Source: Cellulosimicrobium sp. CUA-896
GTDB lineage: Bacteria > Actinomycetota > Actinomycetes > Actinomycetales > Cellulomonadaceae
Length of the DNA: 64,000 bases
Assembly: GCF_001942335.1 (NCBI RefSeq)
Contig: NZ_MKKH01000009.1
Span: forward strand, 1-64,000
Reading direction: 5' to 3'
The translations under genes were made by a program, and so were the position numbers. The stretch's first letter is position 1. The number at the start of each line of letters is the position of its first letter. Under the pieces are notes generated by a model, which made no database searches, had not been told where the DNA came from, and saw nothing but the letters and a program-made list of their open reading frames with translations. Shown piece after piece: positions 8,925-16,884 of this stretch.

Positions 8925-10755
8925 CGGTCTGCCTTTCGTGCGGGAGCGGTGAGGTCACCCTCACCCGATGGTGTCACGCCCGGGAGCGCGGCGAGAAGCG
9001 AGTCCACCTCGCCCTGGAGGCCCGCGTCGTCGCCGCGGGCGAGCCCGGCGACGGCGACGACGGTCCGCTCGCGCGGCCCACCGCCGTCGGGCCCCTCACC
9101 GGACGCGTCGGCGGGACGTGCTCGCGCCACGCGCGCACCCAGACGCGGCGGCGGGGCGTGAAGAGCGAGACCGCGAGCCCGCCGAGCGCGCCCAGGGCGG
9201 ACACGAGCACCCACGTGAGCGACGGGTCGTGTCGCAGGTCGAGGGCGACGTACCGGGGGACGGACTCGAACGTGAGGGTGCCGAGCCCGTCGGGCAGGTC
9301 GACCGTCTCCCCCGGCGCGACGAGCAGCTTCACGCGCTCGCCGTCGGCGTCGACCGACGCCTCGAGGTCCTCGGTGTCGAGCCGGTAGACGTTCTGCGGC
9401 AGCCCTTCGTCGAGCCCGAGGTCGCCGCGGTAGACCTCGAGCACGAGCAGCGGGTTGATCGGCTGCGGGTAGACCGAGCTCGCCGTCGTCCCGTCCGCGC
9501 TCAGCTCGGCGGTCGGCAGGAACGAGCCGACGAGGCCGATCTGGTCGAGCCCCGGCGAGACGTCGGGCACCTTGATGACGCCCTGCGAGGTGTACATCGT
9601 GTCCTCGGGCAGGAACGGGACCCGGCCGGAGAAGGCGACCTCGCCCTCCGCGTCGCGCACCGTGACCTCGGGGGCGTACCCGTTGCCCTGGAGGTAGATC
9701 TTCGCGCCGCCCGCCAGGAGCGGGTGGTTGACCTTGATCGTCTCCTCGTGCGTCGCCCCGTCGGGGTCGCGCACCGTGACGAACGCCGTGAAGTCGCGCG
9801 ACTGGGCGAACGCGACGGCGTCCGTGGCGAACTCCGCCTCGAAGCGGTCGAGCGTCATGGAGAACGGCACGAGGGACGACGGCCGGAACCACGCGCCGTT
9901 CTCGAACGTGTCGTAGTCGACGACCGCGTTCGCGAACCCGCGGTCCTCCGTGACGATGGCCTGGCCGCGGTAGTGCAGGAGCTGGCCGAGCGCGACGGCG
10001 ACGAGCAGCCCGAGCAGCGACAGGTGGAACAGGAGGTTGCCGGACTCGCGGACGTACCCGCGCTCGGCCGCGACGGTGCGGGCCGCCGGTCGCGCGGCGC
10101 GCCTCCCGGCGGCGGGCGCCGCGGCCTCGGTGCCCGTCTCGACGCGGAACGTCGGCAGCCACCGCAGCCGACCCCGCAGGTGGGCCTGCGCCGCGGCGGC
10201 GACCTCGTCCGGCGTCGCGTCGGTCACCGCGTTCCCCTGCGCGGGGAAGCGGTCGAACCGGCGCGGCGTGCGCGGCGGGCGGCTGCGCAGCGCCTGGAGG
10301 TGGGCGCGCGTGCGCGGCAGGATGCACCCGACGAGCGAGACGAACAGCAGCAGGTAGATCGCGGAGAACCAGACCGACGCGTAGACGTCGAAGAACCCGA
10401 GGCGGTCGAGCCACTCCCCCGCCGTCGGGTTGTCCTGCAGGTAGCGCAGCACGGCGGCCGGGTCCTGCGGGCGCTGGGGCAGGACCGAGCCGGGCACGGC
10501 CGCCACCGCGAGGAGCATGAGCAGCATGAGCGCGACGCGCATGCTGGTGAGCTGGCGCCACGTCCAGCGCAGGGTGCCGACGAGCCCGAGGGCGGGCGCC
10601 GCAGGCCGCGAGGACGCGGACGACCCGGAGGCCGCCCGGGGCCCGCCGCCCTCGGCCCCCGCCCCGCCCTCGGCGAACGCGTCGTCGATGCCCTCCGGGC
10701 GGTAGCGGGGCGCGTCCGTGCCCGGGGCCTTCTCGTCGGTCGTCTCGTCCCGCAT
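8921..10755 (-). CDS. resB: Cytochrome c biogenesis protein ResB
   Basis: System II haem-export partner of CcsB, about 611 residues. It begins [14 protein letters not shown], has four membrane helices (for example LMLLMLLAVAAVPGSVLPQR and SAIYLLLFVSLVGCILPR) and a large external domain, as in the ResB family. One base is missing near 9112: the upstream frame ends within REHVPPTRP, and the corrected frame continues ADASGEGPDGGGPRERTVVA to a stop at 8921 that overlaps ccsB as ATGA. That overlap confirms the corrected frame. Its start overlaps the ccdA stop as TGATG. Confidence 0.93.
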
Positions 10756-11621
10756 CACACCACCGTCACGAATCCGCCGATCCAGCCCTGCAGCGCGCTC
10801 GTCCACGTGCCCCACAGGCCGGTCACGAGCGCGAGGCCGATGACCACGAGCAGCCCGCCGCCGACGCGCATGATCGCGAGGCGGTGGCGCCGCAGGAACC
10901 CGAGCATGCGCTGCGAGCTCTGCAGGCCGAGCGCGATGAGCAGGAACGGGACGCCGAGGCCGAGGCAGTACGCGACGCCCAGCAGCGCCCCGCGCCCGGC
11001 GGACGCCTCGCTGAGCGAGAGCGCCTGCACCGCGACCAGGGTCGGCCCGAGGCACGGCGTCCAGCCGAGGCCGAAGACCACGCCGAGCAGCGGAGCGCCC
11101 CACAGGCCCGCGCGCGGGCTCAGGTGCAGGCGCCGCTCGCGCTGGAGGAACGGGACGGCCCCCATGAAGGCCAGTCCCATGAGGACGACGACGACGCCGA
11201 GCACCCGGGTGAGCACGTCCTCCCAGCGCAGCACGTACGCCCCGAACGCCCCTGCGGCGGCGGACAGCCCGACGAACACCACCGTGAAGCCCGCGACGAA
11301 CAGCCCGACGCCGGCGAGCACGCGCCCCCGGCTCGGCGCGGCCGCCACGACCGCGGTCCCGCCGCCCCCGCCCGACGAGCGCCCGCCGCGCCCGGACCCG
11401 CCGCCCGCGTTCGCCGCGGCCATGCCGCTCACGTAGCCGACGTAGCCGGGCACGAGCGGCAGGACGCACGGCGACGCGAACGACACGAGGCCGGCCAGGA
11501 GCGCGACGGGCACGGCGAGCAGCAGCGACCCGCTCCAGGCGATCCGCGCGAACTGCTCGCCGACGTCGGCCGCGACGACCGGGGCGAGCGCCGCGGTGGC
11601 GGTCCCGAGCACGTCAGCCAC
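10755..11621 (-). CDS. ccdA: CcdA-type cytochrome c biogenesis / thiol-disulfide transmembrane protein
   Basis: A 288-residue DsbD/CcdA-family membrane protein that carries electrons across the membrane to extracellular thioredoxins. The [20 protein letters not shown] motif holds the first redox cysteine, and WTPCLGPTL in the second repeat holds the other. A glycine-rich loop (residues 74-95) follows the second helix. It overlaps the TlpA-like gene upstream (11614-11621) and resB downstream, forming a tightly packed four-gene operon with CcsB. Confidence 0.93.
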   Translation of the reverse strand: MADVLGTATAALAPVVAADVGEQFARIAWSGSLLLAVPVALLAGLVSFASPCVLPLVPGYVGYVSGMAAANAGGGSGRGGRSSGGGGGTAVVAAAPSRGRVLAGVGLFVAGFTVVFVGLSAAAGAFGAYVLRWEDVLTRVLGVVVVLMGLAFMGAVPFLQRERRLHLSPRAGLWGAPLLGVVFGLGWTPCLGPTLVAVQALSLSEASAGRGALLGVAYCLGLGVPFLLIALGLQSSQRMLGFLRRHRLAIMRVGGGLLVVIGLALVTGLWGTWTSALQGWIGGFVTVV

Positions 11622-12243
11622 CTGCCGTGGCGTCGCCCGTGGCGTCCTCGGCGACGACGTCGTCGACGAGCGCGTCGAGCGTCGAGCCCTCGACGAGACC
11701 GATGACGCGCGCCGCGACGCGGCCCTCCCGGTCCAGCACGACCGTGGAGGGCACGGCCTGGAGCGGGACGGTCCCGGACAGCTGCGCCACCACCTCGCCG
11801 CTGCGGTCGTCGATCGACGGGTACGGCACGTCGAACGTGCGCTGGAACGCCAGGGCGGCGCCGGGCTCGTCGGTGGTGTTGATGCCGAGCACCTGCACGC
11901 CGTCGTCCGCGCGCTCCTCCGCGAGCGCCACGAGGTCGGGCGCCTCGGCCCGGCACGGCGCGCACGCGGCGTACCAGGTGTTGAGCACGACGACGTCGCC
12001 CTGCCAGTCGGCGGTGTCGACCGTCGCGCCCTCGTAGTCGGTGCCCGTCAGCGCGACGGCCTCGCCGCGGTCGCCGGCCTCCCACGTGCGCACCGACCCG
12101 TCGCCCGAGACGTACCCCTGCCCCACGACGTCGTCCCCGGAGGTCGTGGCGCCGGACTCGGCCGTGCAGGCCGAGAGCGCGAGACCGGCCGCGAGGGCGA
12201 GACCGCTCGCGGCGAGGGCACGACGACGGGCGACGGGGCTCAC
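11614..12243 (-). CDS. resA: TlpA/ResA-like thioredoxin lipoprotein
   Basis: Thiol-disulfide oxidoreductase lipoprotein of about 209 residues, expected to keep the haem-attachment cysteines of apocytochrome c reduced with electrons from CcdA. From GTG 12243 the protein begins [20 protein letters not shown] followed by the lipobox LSAC. The thioredoxin-fold active site is [11 protein letters not shown] (CxxC, about residue 107), and the cis-proline loop is VPSTVVLD. An upstream ATG at 12333 would add a non-signal-like extension and is rejected. Confidence 0.9.
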   Translation of the reverse strand: MSPVARRRALAASGLALAAGLALSACTAESGATTSGDDVVGQGYVSGDGSVRTWEAGDRGEAVALTGTDYEGATVDTADWQGDVVVLNTWYAACAPCRAEAPDLVALAEERADDGVQVLGINTTDEPGAALAFQRTFDVPYPSIDDRSGEVVAQLSGTVPLQAVPSTVVLDREGRVAARVIGLVEGSTLDALVDDVVAEDATGDATAGG

Positions 12244-12361
12244 GGCAGCATCACGGGTCGCACCCTCGCGCGCGAACCTGGGCGCACCCTGAGAGGGAGC
12301 CCGGACGAACCGGGCACAACGGGCCAGGACCACTCCCGGTGGCCGGTCGACATGGCGAACG

Positions 12362-13039
12362 TCACGCTCCCGAGACCGCGGAGGCGCCCGGCAGGAGGTC
12401 GGCGACGGGCTCGGAGTAGTGGATCCCGACGAGGCGGTCGTCCTCGAACCGCAGCGACGTGAGGGAGGCGAGCGAGCACTCTCGTTTGCGCGGGTCGTGC
12501 CACAACCGACGGTCCTCGTAGCTGAGGCGCGTGAGCCAGACCGGCAGCTGGTGGCTCACGAGCAGCGCCTCGCGGCCGGCGGCCTTGTCGCGCGCGTCCG
12601 CGACCGCGGCGCGCATGCGGGCCACCTGCTCGACGTAGGGCTCGCCCCACGACGGTCGGAACGGGTTCCACAGGAACCGCCAGTGGCCGGGGTGGCGCAG
12701 CGACCCGTCGCCCACGCCGAAGCGCAGCCCCTCGAAGTGGTTCTCCGCCTCGAGCAGCCGCTCGTCCGTGCCGAGCTCGAGACCGAAGGCTTCGGCGGCG
12801 GGCGTCGCCGTCTCCTGCGCGCGCTGCAGCGGGGACGCGACGACGACGGCGAGGTCGGCGCGGGGCCGGGTCGCGCCGTCGGGCCCGGGCTCGCCGGCGA
12901 GGTGCGCCGCGACGCGGCGCGCCATCTCGCGCCCGCGCTCGGACAGGTGGTAGCCGTCGAGCCGGCCGTAGAGGATGCCGTCGGGGTTGTGGACCTCGCC
13001 GTGACGCAGGAGGTGGACGGTGGTGGAGACCATGGGCAC
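12362..13039 (-). CDS. Histidine phosphatase family protein
   Basis: A 225-residue phosphoglycerate-mutase-like phosphatase. The catalytic LLRHGEVHNPDG motif (RHG) is at residues 9-20, VVASPLQRAQETATP carries the second arginine, the acid Glu lies in RLLEAENHFEG, and LLVSHQLPVWL holds the second histidine. Genes of this type often stand at the head of actinobacterial cytochrome c maturation clusters; its substrate is unknown. It starts MPMVSTTVHLLRHG and lies about 120 bases upstream of the TlpA-like gene. Confidence 0.88.
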   Translation of the reverse strand: MPMVSTTVHLLRHGEVHNPDGILYGRLDGYHLSERGREMARRVAAHLAGEPGPDGATRPRADLAVVVASPLQRAQETATPAAEAFGLELGTDERLLEAENHFEGLRFGVGDGSLRHPGHWRFLWNPFRPSWGEPYVEQVARMRAAVADARDKAAGREALLVSHQLPVWLTRLSYEDRRLWHDPRKRECSLASLTSLRFEDDRLVGIHYSEPVADLLPGASAVSGA

Positions 13040-13061
13040 CAGTGTCCCGCACTCCGCGGGC

Positions 13062-13565
13062 TCAGATCTCGTGGTCCTCCCGGCAGGCGCGCGCGACGGA
13101 GGCCATCGCCTCCCCCAGGGCCTGGAACTGCTCGGGCGTCAGGACGTCGACCATGAAGCGGCGCACCGCCGCGACGTGCGCCGGGGCCGCCTCGACGAGC
13201 GTGCGGTGCCCCTCCTCCGTCATGACGCAGTCCACGCCGCGCCGGTCGCCGTCGGTCGCCGAGCGGCGCACGAGCCCGCGGGCCTCCATGCGGGCGACGG
13301 TGTGCGTCACGCGGCTGCGCGAGCGGGCCAGGCCCTCGGCGAGCGCGGACATGCGCAGCGTGCGGCCGGGGCTCTCCGAGAGCCGCACGAGCAGCTCGTA
13401 CTCGTTGAGCGACACGGCCGACCGCTCCTCGTGCTCGCGGCTGACCGCCTCGACGAAGCGGACGGTGCCCTCCAGGTACGCGCGCCAGAGCTGCTGCTGG
13501 TCGGCGTCGAGCCAGCGCGGTTTGTCCTCGTGGGGGGCCGTGCGGTCTGAGTGCTGCGTCGTCAT
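13062..13565 (-). CDS. MarR-family transcriptional regulator
   Basis: A 167-residue winged-helix regulator. The DNA-binding core runs from about residue 50: SLNEYELLVRLSESPGRTLR, MSALAEGLARSRSRVTHTVA, and the wing ARGLVRRSATDGDRRGVDCV. It is divergent from the yceI gene, and the intergenic region holds an 18-bp palindrome (13688-13705) that is its likely operator. The ATG at 13565 is chosen because the N-terminal extension from 13778 would run through the intergenic region. Confidence 0.9.
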   Translation of the reverse strand: MTTQHSDRTAPHEDKPRWLDADQQQLWRAYLEGTVRFVEAVSREHEERSAVSLNEYELLVRLSESPGRTLRMSALAEGLARSRSRVTHTVARMEARGLVRRSATDGDRRGVDCVMTEEGHRTLVEAAPAHVAAVRRFMVDVLTPEQFQALGEAMASVARACREDHEI

Positions 13566-13687
13566 GCGGTCCTCGGTCGATCCAGGGGCGGTCCCGGCGT
13601 GGGGGACGGCCCGGCGAGCATCCGGAAGATTCTTCCACCCTCCTCGGGAATAGACGGTGGTCGGGCCGGAGTTGATACGCCCGTGCG

Positions 13688-13705
13688 TGGTTGAATGTTC
13701 AACCA
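13688..13705. promoter_or_regulatory. MarR-type operator palindrome
   Basis: TGGTTGAATGTTCAACCA is an 18-bp inverted repeat with 8-bp arms and a 2-base centre, placed between the divergent marR and yceI genes. TTGAA/TTCAA palindromes of this size are characteristic MarR-family operators. It is 88 bases upstream of the yceI start and 123 upstream of the marR start. Confidence 0.7.
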
Positions 13706-13792
13706 GTTGTCCGGAGCTCGCATTCCGGCCGACGCGGACGACGTCCGACCCGCTGCACGACGCCCGTACGACCGACACGAAGGAGCACCCTC

Positions 13793-14344
13793 ATGGCCAC
13801 GCCGCTGCCCTCCGGCCTCACCTCCGGCACCTACGCCCTCGACGCCTCGCACTCCCAGGCCGCGTTCACCGTCCGCCACGCCGGCATCTCCAAGGTCCGC
13901 GGCACGCTCGCGATCACCGGCGGCTCCATCACGGTCGGCGACGACCTCGAGTCGACGGCGGTCACCGCCGAGCTCGACGCCGCGTCCGTGAGCACCGGGG
14001 ACGACAACCGCGACAACCACCTCCGCAGCGCGGACTTCTGGGACGCGGAGAACAAGCCGACGTGGGCCTTCACCTCGACGTCGGTCACCACCGACGGCGA
14101 CGACTACGTCGTCGCGGGCGACCTGACGATCAACGGCGTGACCAAGCCCGTCGAGCTCGCGACCGAGTTCGCCGGCACCGCGACCGACCCGTTCGGCAAC
14201 CCGCGCGCCGGCTTCGAGGCCAGCACCCAGATCTCCCGCAAGGAGTTCGGCCTCACCTGGAACGCCGCGCTCGAGACCGGCGGCGTGCTCGTCGGCGACA
14301 AGGTCACCATCACGCTCGACGTCTCGGCCATCAAGCAGGCCTGA
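13793..14344 (+). CDS. yceI: YceI family lipid-binding protein
   Basis: A 183-residue protein of the YceI family, a lipocalin-like barrel that binds polyprenyl chains. It begins MATPLPSGLTSGTYALDASH and carries the family landmarks HSQAAFTVRHAGISKVRGT, NRDNHLRSADFWDAENKP and ISRKEFGLTWNAALETGG. There is no signal peptide, so it should be cytoplasmic, as in many actinobacterial versions. An AAGGAG ribosome site precedes the ATG. The divergent MarR regulator suggests induction by a small aromatic or oxidant signal, but this is inference. A hairpin terminator follows. Confidence 0.93.
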   Translation: MATPLPSGLTSGTYALDASHSQAAFTVRHAGISKVRGTLAITGGSITVGDDLESTAVTAELDAASVSTGDDNRDNHLRSADFWDAENKPTWAFTSTSVTTDGDDYVVAGDLTINGVTKPVELATEFAGTATDPFGNPRAGFEASTQISRKEFGLTWNAALETGGVLVGDKVTITLDVSAIKQA

Positions 14345-15140
14345 GCGACCACGCACCCGCCGAGGGGCCGCGCGCACACCGGGCGCGCGGCCTCTCGCGT
14401 CCCCGGGCCTCCGCGCTCTCCGGATCGTCGCGCCCTCGGGCCGTCGCGCCGTCCGGGCCGCGTCGCGGCGTCAGCGGCCCGCCGCGACGGGCCCGCGCCT
14501 GCGAGTGGAACGCGAGGATCTGCAGCTCGCTGCCCACGTCGACCCCGCGCACGTCGACGTCCGGTGGGACCTGCAGGGCGCACGGCGCGAAGTTGAGGAT
14601 CTCCTTCACGCCCGCCGCGACGACGCGGTCCGTGACCGCCTGCGCGTGCGCCGCGGGCGTGGCGAGGACGACGATCGACACGCCCTCGCGCGCCACCACG
14701 TCCTCGAGCGCGTCCACGTGCTCGACGACGATCCCCGCCGCGCGCGTGCCCACCACGTCGGGCGACGCGTCGAGCAGCGCCGCGACGTGGAACCCGCGCT
14801 GCTCGTAGCCGGAGTAGTTCGCGAGCGCGTGCCCGAGGCTGCCGATCCCGACGATCGCGATCCGGTGCTCGTCCGCCAGGCCCAGGGCCTCGGTGATGTA
14901 CCCGGCGAGCGAGTCGACGTCGTACCCGACGCCGCGCGTGCCGAACGAGCCGAGGAACGACAGGTCCTTGCGCAGCTGGGCGGACCCCACGCCCGACAGC
15001 TCGGCCAGCTCCGCCGACGACGTCGTCGGCACGCCGCGCGCGACGAGGTCGCGCAGCGCGCGCAGGTAGAACGGGAGTCGCGCCACGGTCGCGCTCGGGA
15101 TACCCGGGAGGGCCACCTCACCGACGACCTGCTCAGCCAC
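14331..15140 (-). CDS. rex: Redox-sensing transcriptional repressor Rex
   Basis: NADH/NAD+-sensing repressor of respiratory and fermentation genes. An N-terminal winged helix (about residues 13-75: ATVARLPFYLRALRDLVARG, then SSAELAELSGVGSAQLRKDL) precedes a Rossmann domain with IAIVGIGSLGHALANY, the catalytic-like loop VVLATPAAHAQ, and GVKEILNFAPC. The domain is complete at ILAFHSQARARR; the remaining 46 or so residues are low-complexity Arg/Gly/Pro and overlap the yceI terminator and stop. An extra base near 14480 would give a stop around 14469, so the true protein may be about 225 residues. It lies near menaquinone and cytochrome genes, fitting its role. Confidence 0.92.
   Translation of the reverse strand: MAEQVVGEVALPGIPSATVARLPFYLRALRDLVARGVPTTSSAELAELSGVGSAQLRKDLSFLGSFGTRGVGYDVDSLAGYITEALGLADEHRIAIVGIGSLGHALANYSGYEQRGFHVAALLDASPDVVGTRAAGIVVEHVDALEDVVAREGVSIVVLATPAAHAQAVTDRVVAAGVKEILNFAPCALQVPPDVDVRGVDVGSELQILAFHSQARARRGGPLTPRRGPDGATARGRDDPESAEARGRERPRARCARGPSAGAWSLRPA
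14362..14396 (+). terminator. Hairpin terminator after yceI
   Basis: A 14-bp stem (14362-14375 paired with 14383-14396, one G-U pair) with a 7-base loop starts 17 bases after the yceI stop. There is no U tract, as is usual at this GC content. The open rex frame on the other strand runs through it, which is one reason to doubt the annotated rex C-terminus. Confidence 0.6.
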
Positions 15141-15212
15141 TCGCCACCACCGCCATCCCCGGACCGTCCCCGTCGACGATCGTCCGACCGTGCTCGCCGT
15201 ACCCGGTGCACA

Positions 15213-15509
15213 TCATCCCAGGTCCGGTCGCGCTCCTGAAATCCGCCCGACCGCCCGCGCGAGGCGCCGCGCGTCGACCCGCCAGAAGGCCTGCTGCACC
15301 CCGCCGACCGTGACGACGGGGACGTACTCGGAGTACCGCTCGCGCACGTCCGCCGGCGTCGACGCGTCGTCCAGGTCGACCTCGCCCCAGACCACGCCCG
15401 CCTCGTCGCACACGCGGGCGACGACGTCGCGCGCCTCGTCGCACAGGTGGCACCCGGCCCGACCGTACAGCAGGACGGGCGGGACCGGGGAGGGGTCGGC
15501 GGCGCTCAC
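15213..15509 (-). CDS. Glutaredoxin family protein
   Basis: A 98-residue thioredoxin-fold protein with the redox motif YGRAGCHLCDEA at residues 15-26 (CxxC). The fold continues with GVVWGEVDLDDASTPADVRE and the cis-Pro strand YVPVVTVGGVQQAFWRVD. It lies upstream of rex on the same strand, separated by about 70 bases, an arrangement common in actinobacteria. The physiological partner is not visible. Confidence 0.88.
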   Translation of the reverse strand: MSAADPSPVPPVLLYGRAGCHLCDEARDVVARVCDEAGVVWGEVDLDDASTPADVRERYSEYVPVVTVGGVQQAFWRVDARRLARAVGRISGARPDLG

Positions 15510-15563
15510 GGTCCCAGGCTAGATCCCCGCCCGGGGCGCGCGTCGCGCCGATAGAGTGACGGC

Positions 15564-16379
15564 ATGCCGACGCCCCCGGGGCAGCCTCCCGCCCTCCGCA
15601 CGGCGGCGTTCTTCGACGTCGACAACACGATCATCCGCGGCGCGTCGTCGTTCCACCTCGCACGGGCGCTGCACCAGCGCGAGTTCTTCTCCACGGGCGA
15701 CCTCGTGCGGTTCGCCGCGCACCAGGCCCGCTACCTCCTCCTCGGTGAGAGCCGGCGCCAGATCGACCGCATCCGCTCGCGCGCCCTCTCCCTCATCGCC
15801 GGGCGCTCCGTCGCGGAGATCACGTCCATCGGCGAGGAGGTCTACGACACCGTCCTGTCGCTGCGCATCTACCCCGGCACCCAGCGCCTGCTCGACGAGC
15901 ACATCGCCGCCGGCCACGACGTGTGGCTCGTCTCCGCGACCCCCGTCGAGATCGGCGACCTCATCGCGCGCCGGCTCGGCGCGACCGGCGCCCTCGGCAC
16001 CGTGGCCGAGCACGAGGACGGCTTCTACACCGGCCGGCTCGTCGGCGACCTCATGCACGGGCGTGCGAAGGCCGCCGCGGTGAGCGCGCTCGCGGAGCGC
16101 GACGGCATCGACCTCGAGGCGTCCTACGCCTACGGCGACTCGCTCAACGACGTCGCGATGATGGACGAGGTCGGGCACCCGTGCCCCATCAACCCCGACG
16201 CGCGGCTGCGCCGGCACGCCCAGGACGTCGGCTGGCCCATCCGCGAGTTCCGTGGACGCCGGCGGCGCGTGACGCGCAGCAGCGTGCGCACCGCGAGCTG
16301 GGCGGGGGCCGTCTGGGCGGGGGCGCTCGTCCTGCGGTCCGTGCGCCGGGCGGTCGACCGGCGGTTCGCGCGGCTCTGA
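15564..16379 (+). CDS. HAD-IB family phosphatase (SerB-like)
   Basis: A 271-residue haloacid-dehalogenase hydrolase. Motif I is FFDVDNTIIRGAS (residues 13-25), motif II is VWLVSATPVEIGDL, motif III includes GRAKAAAV, and motif IV is YAYGDSLNDVAMMDEVG. The subclass resembles phosphoserine phosphatase-like proteins found in many actinobacteria, whose substrate is not settled. A basic C-terminal tail (FRGRRRRVTRSS) precedes one hydrophobic segment (AGAVWAGALVLRSV) that could sit at the membrane. The structured repeat follows 12 bases after the stop. Confidence 0.88.
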   Translation: MPTPPGQPPALRTAAFFDVDNTIIRGASSFHLARALHQREFFSTGDLVRFAAHQARYLLLGESRRQIDRIRSRALSLIAGRSVAEITSIGEEVYDTVLSLRIYPGTQRLLDEHIAAGHDVWLVSATPVEIGDLIARRLGATGALGTVAEHEDGFYTGRLVGDLMHGRAKAAAVSALAERDGIDLEASYAYGDSLNDVAMMDEVGHPCPINPDARLRRHAQDVGWPIREFRGRRRRVTRSSVRTASWAGAVWAGALVLRSVRRAVDRRFARL

Positions 16380-16391
16380 GACTCACCGGAC

Positions 16392-16496
16392 GGGTGGGGT
16401 GCGGGATGTTCGCCCGACCTACCATCCGCGCCGCTCGTGCCTCGCGGCGCTCCCGCCAGACCCGCCACGGTCGGGCGAACGTCCCGCACCCCACCC
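16392..16496. repeat. Structured inverted repeat, copy 1
   Basis: Outer arms of 28 bases (16392-16419 and 16469-16496) are complementary throughout, with one G-U pair in RNA. The 49-nt loop contains 8 nt (16420-16427), an inner 7-bp hairpin (16428-16434 with 16444-16450, 9-nt loop), and 18 unpaired bases (16451-16468) reading TCCCGCCAGACCCGCCAC. A second copy at 57795-57895 has the same geometry, a different outer-stem sequence and the identical 18-base segment. It lies between the convergent HAD and basic mini-protein genes. It could also act as a bidirectional terminator, but its loop is far larger and more conserved than a terminator needs. Confidence 0.8.
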
Positions 16497-16602
16497 CTCG
16501 CGCACCGCGCCGCCACCTCGAGGCCGGGGACGCAGCGAGCCCGGTCACCCCTCGTCGGGGTGCCGGGCTCGGCGGTCGGCGCGCGCGTCGTGGCGCGCGA
16601 CG

Positions 16603-16701
16603 TCACTTCTTGTTGCGGCGCTGGTGACGCGTCTTGCGCAGCAGCTTGCGGTGCTTCTTCTTGGCCATGCGCTTGCGGCGCTTCTTGATGACGGAGCCCA
16701 T
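16603..16701 (-). CDS. AURKAIP1/COX24-domain basic mini-protein (bS22-like)
   Basis: A 32-residue, strongly basic protein: MGSVIKKRRKRMAKKKHRKL followed by LRKTRHQRRNKK. This matches the AURKAIP1/COX24 domain proteins found throughout actinobacteria, the mycobacterial member of which was identified as an extra ribosomal subunit protein (bS22). An A/T-richer leader of about 150 bases lies upstream, consistent with strong expression of a ribosome-associated protein. Confidence 0.92.
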   Translation of the reverse strand: MGSVIKKRRKRMAKKKHRKLLRKTRHQRRNKK

Positions 16702-16884
16702 AGGTGGTCCTCGCAATGCTTGTCGGAGCTGGTCGGCGGGGTCGGTCCGGTACGGGCGACCGCCGGGTGGTCCACGGTTGATCAGGGTTCGTACACCACG
16801 AGCCGACCAACACGAGAGAAATCCGCCCCTTAGCGTACCCGCTCGCGCCGGTTCGCCCGAACCGGAGCGGGCCGGGGGCGGGGT

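Noticed and set aside
14360-15140. Rex operator (TTGTGAA-type) sites upstream of rex or the men and cytochrome genes
   Set aside because: I looked for TTGTG/CACAA inverted repeats at these promoters and found none convincing.
16392-16496. Structured repeat read as a simple intrinsic terminator
   Set aside because: Its 49-nt loop with a conserved inner hairpin and an 18-nt identical segment in a second copy is not needed for termination. A terminator role may still be an added effect.
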